A stretch of DNA of 64,000 nucleotides, from assembly GCF_002814095.1 (NCBI RefSeq), contig NZ_CP021913.1, positions 3,788,501 through 3,852,500 of the forward strand, given 5' to 3'. The stretch comes from Sagittula sp. P11 (lineage in GTDB: Bacteria; Pseudomonadota; Alphaproteobacteria; Rhodobacterales; Rhodobacteraceae). The notes beneath the pieces are model-generated. The model worked only from the letters and a program-made list of their open reading frames with translations, was not told the origin of the DNA and searched no databases. The position numbers and the translations under genes were made by a program. Of this stretch, positions 9,721-17,391 are shown piece after piece (the first letter of the stretch is position 1; each line of letters opens with the position of its first letter).

Positions 9721-9936
9721 ATGTCCGCCCCAGAGACGAACATTCACAAACAAGAGAAACGCCACGCAGGCCCGCTGACGGGCATGCGCGTGCTTCTGAT
9801 CGTTGTCGGCATCATGCTGCTGGGCTGGGTCGGCTGGGTCGTGATCCAGGGCCAGGACCCGCAGGGCGCCGAGACCCAGATCGAGGTCGTGCCGGGCGTC
9901 GGTGCCGAAGAGGTGCCGGGACCGGCTGCCGATTGA
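9721..9936 (+). CDS. small single-pass membrane protein (71 aa)
   Basis: The ATG at 9721 is preceded by an AAAGAGG ribosome-binding site. The protein has a polar N-terminus ([19 protein letters not shown]), one strong hydrophobic helix at about residues 23-43 and an acidic C-terminal tail ending EEVPGPAAD. This implies an N-in membrane protein with a small periplasmic tail. No family is recognised. A perfect terminator follows at 9959-9986. A much longer open frame runs upstream of this start but is antisense to pepN and not real. Confidence 0.65.
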   Translation: MSAPETNIHKQEKRHAGPLTGMRVLLIVVGIMLLGWVGWVVIQGQDPQGAETQIEVVPGVGAEEVPGPAAD

Positions 9937-9958
9937 TCCTCGCGCAATCGTGTTTCAG

Positions 9959-9986
9959 AACGCGTCCGGTTTCCGGGCGCGTTTTT
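9959..9986 (+). terminator. rho-independent terminator
   Basis: An 11-bp stem (9959-9969 with 9973-9983, one G-T pair) closes a TTT loop and runs into a T-tract ending at 9986. It lies 22 bases after the stop of the 71-residue membrane protein and just before the DUF2256 start. Confidence 0.85.
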
Positions 9987-10000
9987 CGTATGTGGGGACG

Positions 10001-10153
10001 ATGTCAAAGGCTGTGAAGAAACGCGATCTGCCTGTGAAGACCTGCGCCACCTGCGGGCGACCGTTCACGTGGCGCAAGAAGTGGGCGAAGGTCTGGGACG
10101 AGGTCCGCTATTGTTCGGAACGGTGCAGGCGGGAGCGGTCCGAAAAGCGGTAG
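10001..10153 (+). CDS. DUF2256 family zinc-ribbon-like small protein
   Basis: A 50-residue protein with the DUF2256 pattern: [14 protein letters not shown] followed by YCSERCRRE, giving four Cys in a CxxC...CxxxC arrangement that probably binds zinc. The ATG at 10001 follows GGGG at the right spacing and gives the usual N-terminus [11 protein letters not shown]. The function of the family is not established. In other genomes I recall it next to photolyase/cryptochrome genes, but no such gene is present here. Confidence 0.85.
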   Translation: MSKAVKKRDLPVKTCATCGRPFTWRKKWAKVWDEVRYCSERCRRERSEKR

Positions 10154-10326
10154 GCCGTTAAGGGAGCGGTTTGCCCTTCCGGGCACGATAATCTTTATTT
10201 TCCATCGCTTTAATTGAATAAGCGGCGATTGGTCCTTTAACCTGACAGCACACGTCCTTCACCAGTTGTTAGCGCTTTTTGTGCACCCTCCGGAAACATT
10301 CCATCGGAATGCAGAAAGGAGGAAAA

Positions 10327-10407
10327 ATGTCCGAAAACACCTATCGCGTGCTGACTGTCGGTCTGATGGTCCTGACGATTGTCGTCATGGTCCTGATAGG
10401 CCGATAA
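10327..10407 (+). CDS. 26-residue single-helix membrane peptide
   Basis: The frame codes for MSENTYRVLTVGLMVLTIVV followed by MVLIGR and a TAA stop. A near-perfect Shine-Dalgarno (AAAGGAGG) ends a few bases before the ATG, and a 12-bp perfect hairpin follows the stop at 10413-10442. The product would be a polar N-terminus plus one hydrophobic helix and a terminal Arg, typical of regulatory membrane micropeptides. There is no recognised family. The gene lies alone between DUF2256 and the end of the RND pump gene, which runs the other way. Confidence 0.6.
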   Translation: MSENTYRVLTVGLMVLTIVVMVLIGR

Positions 10408-10412
10408 AAGCA

Positions 10413-10442
10413 GTCCCCGGGATGCGGCAACATCCCGGGGAC
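10413..10442 (+). terminator. hairpin after the 26-residue peptide gene
   Basis: A 12-bp perfect stem (GTCCCCGGGATG at 10413-10424 pairing with 10431-10442) closes a CGGCAA loop. No long T-run follows, so it may be a weak terminator or an RNA-stabilising 3' hairpin. It begins 5 bases after the TAA of the peptide gene. Confidence 0.65.
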
Positions 10443-10535
10443 ACTTAGAAAGCAGGTGTTTGTCCGAAACAAACCTATCGCTACACCCAATTACCTTTTC
10501 CTTGCGAAAAAATCAAGATCGGCAGCGTTCCATGG

Positions 10536-13500
10536 TTACTCCGCCGCGCGCAGCGGAAGGTTGAGCTGCGGGTCGTCGGTCGACGGTTCTGCGGGCGGGG
10601 CAGGGCGGCCGATCTCTTCCCACAGGATCTCCGGCGCCTTGATGCGTCTTGCCTCGCGGGCGAGGGCCCAGTCGCGGGCGATGCGGCTGCCGCGGCCGAA
10701 GGACAGGCGGGCGAGCAACTGGGCGAACCACTTGACGTAGGTCGTGAACCAGACGCGGATCGCCAGCATCGAGGGGGTGAAGACCAGCGTCAGCACCGTC
10801 GCGATGCCAAGTCCGAAGACCACCGCCGTGGCGAGGTTCTTCCACCAGAGCGCGGTGGGGCTGTCGATGGAGTAGCCGCCCGCGAAGAAGTCGAGGCTGA
10901 GGCCGAACATCATCGGCGCGAGGCCCGCCATCGTCGTGATCGTGGTCAGCAGCACCGGGCGGATGCGGTCCTCGGCGGTGCGGGTGATCGCCTCCAGCCG
11001 CGGCATGTAGCGCGCGTATTCCTGGTAGGTGTCGATCAGCACGATGTTGTTGTTCACCACGATCCCGGCGAGTGCCACGATCCCGGTGCCGGTCATGATG
11101 ATCGAGAAGAACTGTCCCATGATGATCATGCCCCAGAGCACACCCGCGACCGACATCACGACGGCCAGCAGCACCAGCACGGAGTTGTAGAAGCTGTTGA
11201 ACTGCGCCAGCAGGATGATGAACATCAGCCCCAGCGCGCCTGCGAAGGCGGATTGCAGGAAGGCCTGGGATTCCGCCTGATCCTCCTGATCGCCGGTCCA
11301 TTCCCAGTCGATGCCAACGGGGAGCGGGCGGGTGTCGAGCCACTCGGTCATCAGGGCGATGCGCTCGTTGGCGGTGATCGGCTGGGCGGTCATGTCGCCC
11401 TCGCGCAGCGCCGTGCCGAGCTGTTCCGGCGAGGTGCCAGTGTCGAGCGACAGGACCTCGTAGCGGCGGTCCTCGAAGCCGGTGACGGTGGCGTGACCGG
11501 GTTTCGCCTCTGCCCCGTCGACAAGCTGGCGGAGGGTGGCGCCGGCCTCGGGCACCTTGAAGAGGTTCGGGCTGACGTCGGCCTTCAGGTCGAAATAGCG
11601 CTTCTGGTCGATACGGTTGATCTCGGCCAGTTTCTCGACCGGCGTGCGGGTGATGAAGTTCGAGAGCGGCACGAGGCCGTCGGCGGTGCGCACCTTCAGC
11701 GTGTCGAGGGTCGACAGGACGCGGTATTCCTCCGGCAGGCGGACGCGGATGTCGATTTCCTCGTCGGAGCTTTCGACCCGCATGGTGTCGAGCAGGATGC
11801 CGCGGGTGACAAGCTGGACCATGGCGCCCACGGTGGCGACGTCGGCGCCGTAGAGGCCGGCCTTCTCCACGTCGACGTCGATCTGCCAGTCGATGCCGGG
11901 CAGGGGGCGCGTGTCCTCGATCAGGGTCAGGCCGGGGGTGTCCTCGAACCGGGCGCGGGCAGTGGCGACGGCGGCCAGCAGGTCCTCCCAGTTGTCGCCC
12001 TTGAGCCGCAGGTGCAAGGGCTTGCCGGAGGCGGGGCCGCGGGCCTGGGCCAGGATCTCGATCTCCGTGCCGGGGATCTGTTCCAGCTTGGCGGTCAGGT
12101 CCTCGATGATGACGTCGCCGTCGAGCTGGTCGAGGGTGATGTCTTCCGGATGGGCGGCGGCATAGGCCGGGCGGTCCTCCCACGGGATGGTTTCCAGCTG
12201 GACCTGCCCGATGGTGTCCTTGGGGGCCTCGGCGCCGCCTGTGTTGTTGTTCAGTCCGCCGTCCCCCGCGAAGGCGAAGGCGTTCTTGATGCCGGGGTGG
12301 TTCAGCACGATCTCCTCGGCCCGCTTCACGATGGCGTCCTTCTCGGTCAGGCTGAGGTTGCCGCGCGCGCGGACGTAGACGATGGCCTGTTCCGGCTCGC
12401 TTTCGACGAAGAACTCCACCCCGTTGTTGTGGGTGCCGAAGTAGCTGAAGGTGAACATCACGAAACCCACCACCGCGCCGACGGTGACGATGGGCATGAT
12501 CGGGTTGCCGGAGATGAAGTTGATGAAGTGGCCGAAGAGCGTGCGACGGTAACGGCCGTCGACCCGCTTGGGTTTGCGGCGCGGCGCGGCGGCATCCATC
12601 ACCACCGAGGAGATGACCGAGAAGATCATGAAGACCACGACGCCGGGCAGGCGGGCGGCAAAGCCCGTGGCCTCCGTCGGGCCGAGGTAGTCGGGGTTCA
12701 GCACCATCATCGCGCCGACGAACAGCCCGAACAGCGCCACCGGCACCAGCGCCGCGCGCAACCACCAGGGCGCGGCGGCGCGCAGGGCGTTGCCCATCCG
12801 GCCGACGTTGCGCGACCAGCGGCCCGAGACGCCGCCCATCACCGGCAGGTAGACCAGCGCCACCACGAGCGACGCGGACAGCACGAAGATCAGCGTGACG
12901 GGGAGCATCCCCATGAATTCGCCCGCGACGCCGGGCCAGAACAGCATCGGCAGGAAGGCGCAGAGCGTCGTGGCGGTCGAGGAGACGACCGGCCAGAACA
13001 TGCGGTGCGCGGCCTCCACATAGGCGTGCATCGGGCCGGAGCCTTCCTCGATACGCTTGTCGGCGTATTCGACGACCACGATCGCGCCGTCCACCAGCAT
13101 CCCCACGGCAAGGATCAGACCGAACATCACGATGTTGGAGATCGACACGCCCATCAGCGCCAGCAGCAGGAAGCACAAGAGGAAGGAGGTCGGGATCGCG
13201 AAGCCCACCAGCAGCGCGGGCCGGAGGCCCAGCGAGGCGAGGACCACGATCATCACCAGCGCGATGGCGGTCAGCACCGACCCTTCGAGCTGGCTGACCA
13301 TGGAGGCCACCTGCCGCGACTGGTCGTTCGACGCGCCGATATCGAGGATCGCCTGAAGCTCAGGCGGCCATGCCTTCTGCGCCTCGTCGATCACCGCGCG
13401 CACCTCGTTGGCGGTGTCGATGATGTTGAACCCCTTGCGCTTGACCACCTGCAGGGCGACCGTCGTCTCGCCGTTGAAGCGGGCGGTGCCCTTGCGGTCC

Positions 13501-14294
13501 TCGAAGGTCAGGCGGATGTCGGTCAGCTCGCCCAGCGTCACGGTGCGCTGGCCGTTGGTCTTGACCGGCAGGTTGTAGATGTCCTGGCTCTCCTCGAAGG
13601 AGGCGGGGATCTTGATGGCAAAGGTGCCCTGATCGGTTTCCACCTCGCCCGCGGCGATCAACTGGTTGTTGTTCTGGACCGTCGCGATCAGCTCGCCCGC
13701 GGTGACGTTGTAGCTTTCGAGGCGGAGCGGGTCGATCACCACCTCCACCATCTCGTCGCGGTTGCCGGCGATCCCGGCCTCCAGCACGGAATCGAGCCCT
13801 TCGACGCGGTCCTGCAGGTCCTTGGCGACCTTGGTCAGCGTGCGCTCCGGCACCGGGCCGGTCAGGTTGACGATCAGGATGGGAAATTCGGAGAAGTTGA
13901 TCTCGTTGATCGAATAGTCCTCGGCGCCGTCGGGGAACTGCCCTTCGGCGTTGTTCATGGCGTCGCGGACATCGGCCAGCGTCTTGGTCTTGTCCCAGCC
14001 GAACTCGAATTCCAGCGCCACGCCAGCATAGCCTTCGGAGGCGGTGCCGGTCATGGTCTTCAGCCCGTCGAGGTCGGACAGCTCCGTCTCCATCGGCTTG
14101 ACCAGCAGCTTTTCGCTGTCGGCGGCCGAGATGCCGGGGAAGGGGACAGAGACGAAAAGCGCCGGGATCTCGATGTCCGGTTCGCCCTCCTTGGGGAGGC
14201 TGACGTAAGCGTATCCGCCCACGGCAAGGGACAGGACGATGAAGGCGATGACCATCCGGGCGCGCGCGGCGGCCCAGTCGATGATTCCGGTCAT
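10536..14294 (-). CDS. RND family efflux/transport permease, enlarged
   Basis: This is an inner-membrane proton-driven RND transporter (AcrB/HAE1-like), working with the adaptor encoded immediately upstream; the ATG overlaps the adaptor stop by 4 bases (ATGA). The usual pattern is clear: TM1 at residues 10-30, a large periplasmic loop, TM2-6, a second loop, then the C-terminal helices. The conserved TM4 stretch is VGMLVDGAIVVVEYADK, and the C-terminal half has the typical GIVVNNNIVLIDTYQEY block. At 1252 residues it is about 200 longer than AcrB. Part of the excess is an insert at about residues 490-585 with two additional hydrophobic segments. No outer-membrane channel gene is linked, and substrates are unknown. 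Confidence 0.92.
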   Translation of the reverse strand: MTGIIDWAAARARMVIAFIVLSLAVGGYAYVSLPKEGEPDIEIPALFVSVPFPGISAADSEKLLVKPMETELSDLDGLKTMTGTASEGYAGVALEFEFGWDKTKTLADVRDAMNNAEGQFPDGAEDYSINEINFSEFPILIVNLTGPVPERTLTKVAKDLQDRVEGLDSVLEAGIAGNRDEMVEVVIDPLRLESYNVTAGELIATVQNNNQLIAAGEVETDQGTFAIKIPASFEESQDIYNLPVKTNGQRTVTLGELTDIRLTFEDRKGTARFNGETTVALQVVKRKGFNIIDTANEVRAVIDEAQKAWPPELQAILDIGASNDQSRQVASMVSQLEGSVLTAIALVMIVVLASLGLRPALLVGFAIPTSFLLCFLLLALMGVSISNIVMFGLILAVGMLVDGAIVVVEYADKRIEEGSGPMHAYVEAAHRMFWPVVSSTATTLCAFLPMLFWPGVAGEFMGMLPVTLIFVLSASLVVALVYLPVMGGVSGRWSRNVGRMGNALRAAAPWWLRAALVPVALFGLFVGAMMVLNPDYLGPTEATGFAARLPGVVVFMIFSVISSVVMDAAAPRRKPKRVDGRYRRTLFGHFINFISGNPIMPIVTVGAVVGFVMFTFSYFGTHNNGVEFFVESEPEQAIVYVRARGNLSLTEKDAIVKRAEEIVLNHPGIKNAFAFAGDGGLNNNTGGAEAPKDTIGQVQLETIPWEDRPAYAAAHPEDITLDQLDGDVIIEDLTAKLEQIPGTEIEILAQARGPASGKPLHLRLKGDNWEDLLAAVATARARFEDTPGLTLIEDTRPLPGIDWQIDVDVEKAGLYGADVATVGAMVQLVTRGILLDTMRVESSDEEIDIRVRLPEEYRVLSTLDTLKVRTADGLVPLSNFITRTPVEKLAEINRIDQKRYFDLKADVSPNLFKVPEAGATLRQLVDGAEAKPGHATVTGFEDRRYEVLSLDTGTSPEQLGTALREGDMTAQPITANERIALMTEWLDTRPLPVGIDWEWTGDQEDQAESQAFLQSAFAGALGLMFIILLAQFNSFYNSVLVLLAVVMSVAGVLWGMIIMGQFFSIIMTGTGIVALAGIVVNNNIVLIDTYQEYARYMPRLEAITRTAEDRIRPVLLTTITTMAGLAPMMFGLSLDFFAGGYSIDSPTALWWKNLATAVVFGLGIATVLTLVFTPSMLAIRVWFTTYVKWFAQLLARLSFGRGSRIARDWALAREARRIKAPEILWEEIGRPAPPAEPSTDDPQLNLPLRAAE

Positions 14295-16237
14295 TGGATC
14301 ACTTCCTCGAAGCTGGGCACCACGGGGACGCCGTCGGTGACGTATTCCTGTCCGAGGACGATCAGGTCCACGGTGTCCGGCAGGCCGGTGACCCAGACGC
14401 CTTCGCGGGTGTCGCGCAGGATGGTCACGGGGATGAACTTCGCCGTCTCCTCCTCGGTCACGGTGCGCACGCCGAGCGCGCCCTCGTCGTCGAGCGTGAG
14501 GGTCGACTGTGCGACGAGGTGGCCCTTGGCGCCTTCGGCCTCGATCAGGATGTCGGCGGTCTGGCCGTCGCGGATGGTCAGGTCGGGGTTGGCGACCTCC
14601 AGTTCCACGCGGAAGGTGCGGGTGGCCGGATCGGCGGAGCGGGAGACGAAGGCGACGATGCCCGCGACCTCGCGCCCGTCGGCAAGGCGCGCCCCGGCCT
14701 GCGCGCCGAGGTCGATGCGCGAGACGGAGGTTTCCGGCACGTAGGCCACGATCTTCACCGGGTCGAGCTGGATGACCGTCGCGCAGGCGGAGCCGGGCTG
14801 CATCAGCGCGCCCAGTTCGGCGGTATCGGTCTCCAGCAGGCCCGCGAAGGGGGCGGTGATCGACAGGCGGTCGATGTCCTTCTGCGCGGCGGCCACGGCG
14901 GCCTCGGCGGACTGGATGGCCGAGAGGGCGCTTTCCTCGCCGGTCCTCGCGGACTGGATCCCGGCCTGCGCGCCTTCGAGCTGGCTGTTGGCGGAGATCA
15001 CGGCGGCCTTCGCGCCCTCGACGTTCGAGAGCGCGGTGGAGACGCGGGCGCGGGCGCCCTCGACCTGGCTCTGGGCGGTCTGGACCCCGGCCTTGGCGTT
15101 CTCGATCTGGGTCCGGGCGGCGATCACCCCGGCCTCGGCGTTGCGGATGCCGGAGCGGGCAGCCTGCACCGCGGCGCGGGCGGCCTCGATGTTGCTGCGC
15201 GCGGTCTCGACCCCGGCGTGGGCGCCTTCGAGGCCGGAACGGGCGGCCTGGATGCCGGAGGCGGCGGCCTTCAGCCCGGCCTGCGCGGTCTGGACGGAGG
15301 CCTTGGCGGTCTCGTAGGCGGCTTCGGCGGAGGCGAGGCGGGTCTGGGCGGCGAAGCCATCCTTGGCGAGCGAGCTGGCGGCGGTCAGGTTGATCTCGGC
15401 CTCGCGGACCTGAGCCTCGGCCTGCCGGACGCGGGCCTCGGCCTCGGGGACACGGGATTCGGCCTCTTCCAGCGCGGCTTCGGCGGCGGGGACGGCGGCT
15501 TCGGCCTCCCTCAGGCGGGCCTCTGCGGCGGGGACGGCGGCCTCGGCCTCTGCCAGCCGGGATTCGGCTTCGGGGACGCGGGCCTTGGCCTCTTCGAGAC
15601 GGGCCTCGACCTCCGGCACGCGGGCCTCGGCCTCCTTCTGCGATGCCTCGGCCGCGGGGATGCCGGCGCGCGCTTCGAGCAGGGCTGCTTCGGCGGCGGG
15701 AACGGCGGCCTCGGCCTCCGTGATGCGGGCGCGGGCGGCGGGGATCTGGGCCTCTGCCTCAGCCAGGCGGGCGCGGGCCTCGGGCACCATGGCCTTTGCC
15801 TCCGCCAGACGGGCACGCGCCTCCATCAGCGTGACCTCGCGGGTGCCGGGATCGAGTTCACACAGAAGCTGTCCCTCTTCGACGAGGGCGCCCTTGCGCA
15901 GGGGCGTGGAAATCACCTTGCCTGCGGTTTCGGCGCGGACCTCGACCTGGCGCAGGGCCTGCGTCTCGCCGCGGAGCTGCACGGCGCTGTCGATTTCCTG
16001 CGCGACGGAGCGGTTGGCCATCACCCGGACCGCGTTTTCAGGCGTCTCGCGCGCCTCCATGGCGCTTTCGACAGGGGCCACTTCGGGGGCGGGGGCCGGA
16101 TCGGTGGCGGCCTCGGCGCGCTCCTCGGCAGAGGGGGACAGCCGCGCGGTCCAGGAAAGCAGCGCATCGCGTTTCAGGACCACACCGTAGAGGACGGCCG
16201 CGACAAGGATCGCCGTGATGATGGACACAATTCGCAT
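14291..16237 (-). CDS. RND periplasmic adaptor (HlyD/MFP family) with giant repeat hairpin
   Basis: This membrane-fusion protein links the RND pump to an outer-membrane channel. An N-terminal membrane anchor spans residues 3-21. The first lipoyl half-motif lies near residues 95-130 (VRAETAGKVISTPLRKGALV), and the second half resumes near 458 (ITAPFAGLLETDTAELGAL), followed by beta-barrel and membrane-proximal domains to residue 648. Between the lipoyl halves, residues 137-290 and 301-454 each consist of eleven consecutive 14-residue repeats, separated by a 10-residue turn (AKDGFAAQTR). This is far longer than the usual adaptor hairpin. The first arm has Pro at position 2 of nine successive repeats. 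The gene is first in a two-gene operon with the RND permease. Confidence 0.93.
   Translation of the reverse strand: MRIVSIITAILVAAVLYGVVLKRDALLSWTARLSPSAEERAEAATDPAPAPEVAPVESAMEARETPENAVRVMANRSVAQEIDSAVQLRGETQALRQVEVRAETAGKVISTPLRKGALVEEGQLLCELDPGTREVTLMEARARLAEAKAMVPEARARLAEAEAQIPAARARITEAEAAVPAAEAALLEARAGIPAAEASQKEAEARVPEVEARLEEAKARVPEAESRLAEAEAAVPAAEARLREAEAAVPAAEAALEEAESRVPEAEARVRQAEAQVREAEINLTAASSLAKDGFAAQTRLASAEAAYETAKASVQTAQAGLKAAASGIQAARSGLEGAHAGVETARSNIEAARAAVQAARSGIRNAEAGVIAARTQIENAKAGVQTAQSQVEGARARVSTALSNVEGAKAAVISANSQLEGAQAGIQSARTGEESALSAIQSAEAAVAAAQKDIDRLSITAPFAGLLETDTAELGALMQPGSACATVIQLDPVKIVAYVPETSVSRIDLGAQAGARLADGREVAGIVAFVSRSADPATRTFRVELEVANPDLTIRDGQTADILIEAEGAKGHLVAQSTLTLDDEGALGVRTVTEEETAKFIPVTILRDTREGVWVTGLPDTVDLIVLGQEYVTDGVPVVPSFEEVIQ
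14876..15829 (-). repeat. 42-bp tandem repeats inside the adaptor gene
   Basis: The two helical arms of the adaptor are encoded by degenerate 42-bp units. Bases 15368-15829 encode arm 1 (eleven units, pattern VPEAEARLAEAEAA) and 14876-15337 encode arm 2 (eleven units, pattern VQAARSGIENAKAG). Base-level similarity between neighbouring units is high in arm 1, with recurring GCCTCGGCCTC on the plus strand. Confidence 0.85.
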
Positions 16238-16616
16238 GCTTCGTTTCCCGTCGTCCTGAGGCGCCGCAATCCCGGCGATGTCACACTTCTTACGGTCTCT
16301 ACCGAGAGGCGGACCAATCGCCCTGGCAAATGGTGAACCGTTTGGTTCAGTTTCTTAGGGTGCCGTAACGGCGTCTTCAAGACGGAGTGATCGCCGGAGC
16401 CCCTTTATAGGTGTATTTTTCACGATTTCCTGTCAGCAACTGGCAAGAGTGTCACGTTTCCACGCCGGTTCTCCTTCGTCCTGTCCTGCGCGACGTGATG
16501 GCGGGGGTGTTGGCAAGGCCGGGGGCAGCCTGTAAGAGGGGCCAAAATCAGGCCCGCGCGCGGGTTTGCGACGGGTCGGCCCTCGGGGCGCCCTGGGCAC
16601 ATTTGGGGGGACGCAG
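16238..16616. other. divergent intergenic region, adaptor/RND operon and YfgM-like operon
   Basis: This 379-base gap holds the divergent promoters of the RND operon (minus) and the YfgM-like/bamB/der genes (plus). It contains the perfect inverted repeat at 16334-16349 and a GGGGGG ribosome-binding site just before the GTG at 16617. Short open frames here have no coding character. I see no RNA gene. Confidence 0.5.
16334..16349. promoter_or_regulatory. candidate operator for the RND efflux operon
   Basis: TGAACC-GTTT-GGTTCA is a perfect 6-bp inverted repeat with a 4-base spacer, 97 bases upstream of the adaptor ATG. Position and symmetry suit a TetR-type repressor site, as often precedes RND pump genes. 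No tetR gene is adjacent, so the regulator would be encoded elsewhere. Confidence 0.4.
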
Positions 16617-17273
16617 GTGAGCGACACCGACAGTTTCATCGACGAGGTGACCGAAGAGGTCAAACGCGACCGGCTGTTCGCGATGATGAAGCGCTATGGC
16701 TGGATCGCGGTGGTGATCGTGCTGCTGCTGGTCGGCGGCACCGCCTGGCGCGAATACCAGATCTCGAGCCGGGAGTCGGCTGCGCAGGCCTTTGGCGACA
16801 GCGTGCTGGACGCCATGGACGCGAACGACGCCGCGGCGCAGGCCGCCGCTCTGGAAGAGCTGTCTTCGGACACGCCCTCGGCGCGCGCCGTGCTGGAAAT
16901 GCTGACCGCCGATGCGGAGCAGTCCGCAGGCGAGACGGCGGCGGCGGTCGAGCGTCTGCAGGCCGTGGCCGCGGACGCGGAGGTGCCCAACATCTACCGC
17001 CAGATCGCCAGCTACAAGGCGATGACGCTGGGCGCGGAGGTGCTGTCGGTCGAGGAGCGGCGTGCCGGGCTCGAGGCGCTGGCCGTGCCGGGACAACCGC
17101 TGCGTCTGCTCGCCGAAGAGCAATTGGCGCTGGTCGAGGTCGAGACGGGTGAGCGGGAAGCCGCCCTCACGCGGCTTCAGGGGATGCTCGACGATTCCGA
17201 GATCACCGCGGGCTTGCGTCGCAGGGCAAGTCAGTTGATTGTGGCTCTGGGCGGCGACCTGCCGGAGAGCTGA
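16617..17273 (+). CDS. YfgM-like tetratricopeptide membrane protein (SecYEG/BAM-associated)
   Basis: A 218-residue protein with a cytoplasmic N-terminus, one transmembrane helix at about residues 27-47 (WIAVVIVLLLVGGTAW) and a periplasmic alpha-helical TPR-like domain. This is the architecture of the YfgM/TPR_21 family, which assists protein translocation and outer-membrane protein folding. I chose the GTG at 16617 because GGGGGG lies just upstream and the sequence MSDTDSFIDEVTEEVKRD is the typical start. The order YfgM-like, bamB, der is the same as in E. coli, which supports the assignment. Confidence 0.82.
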   Translation: MSDTDSFIDEVTEEVKRDRLFAMMKRYGWIAVVIVLLLVGGTAWREYQISSRESAAQAFGDSVLDAMDANDAAAQAAALEELSSDTPSARAVLEMLTADAEQSAGETAAAVERLQAVAADAEVPNIYRQIASYKAMTLGAEVLSVEERRAGLEALAVPGQPLRLLAEEQLALVEVETGEREAALTRLQGMLDDSEITAGLRRRASQLIVALGGDLPES

Positions 17274-17391
17274 CGCCCCCGCGCCGCCGGATCGGCCTGA
17301 TGCGGCGGCGGACTTGGGACGGGAAGACGGGCCCGGGACGGTGGCACATTGAAGGCCACGCGGGTCCGGCGGGCAGAATGAGGACGAAACG

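Noticed and set aside
10266-10448. Alternative 60-codon plus-strand frame overlapping the 26-residue peptide gene
   Set aside because: It lacks a ribosome-binding site and its product is not protein-like, while the other frame has a near-perfect one.
11253-16336. Long plus-strand open frames opposite the RND operon
   Set aside because: They are shadows of the RND and adaptor genes. The Gly-rich repeats of the second one just mirror the adaptor's 42-bp repeats.
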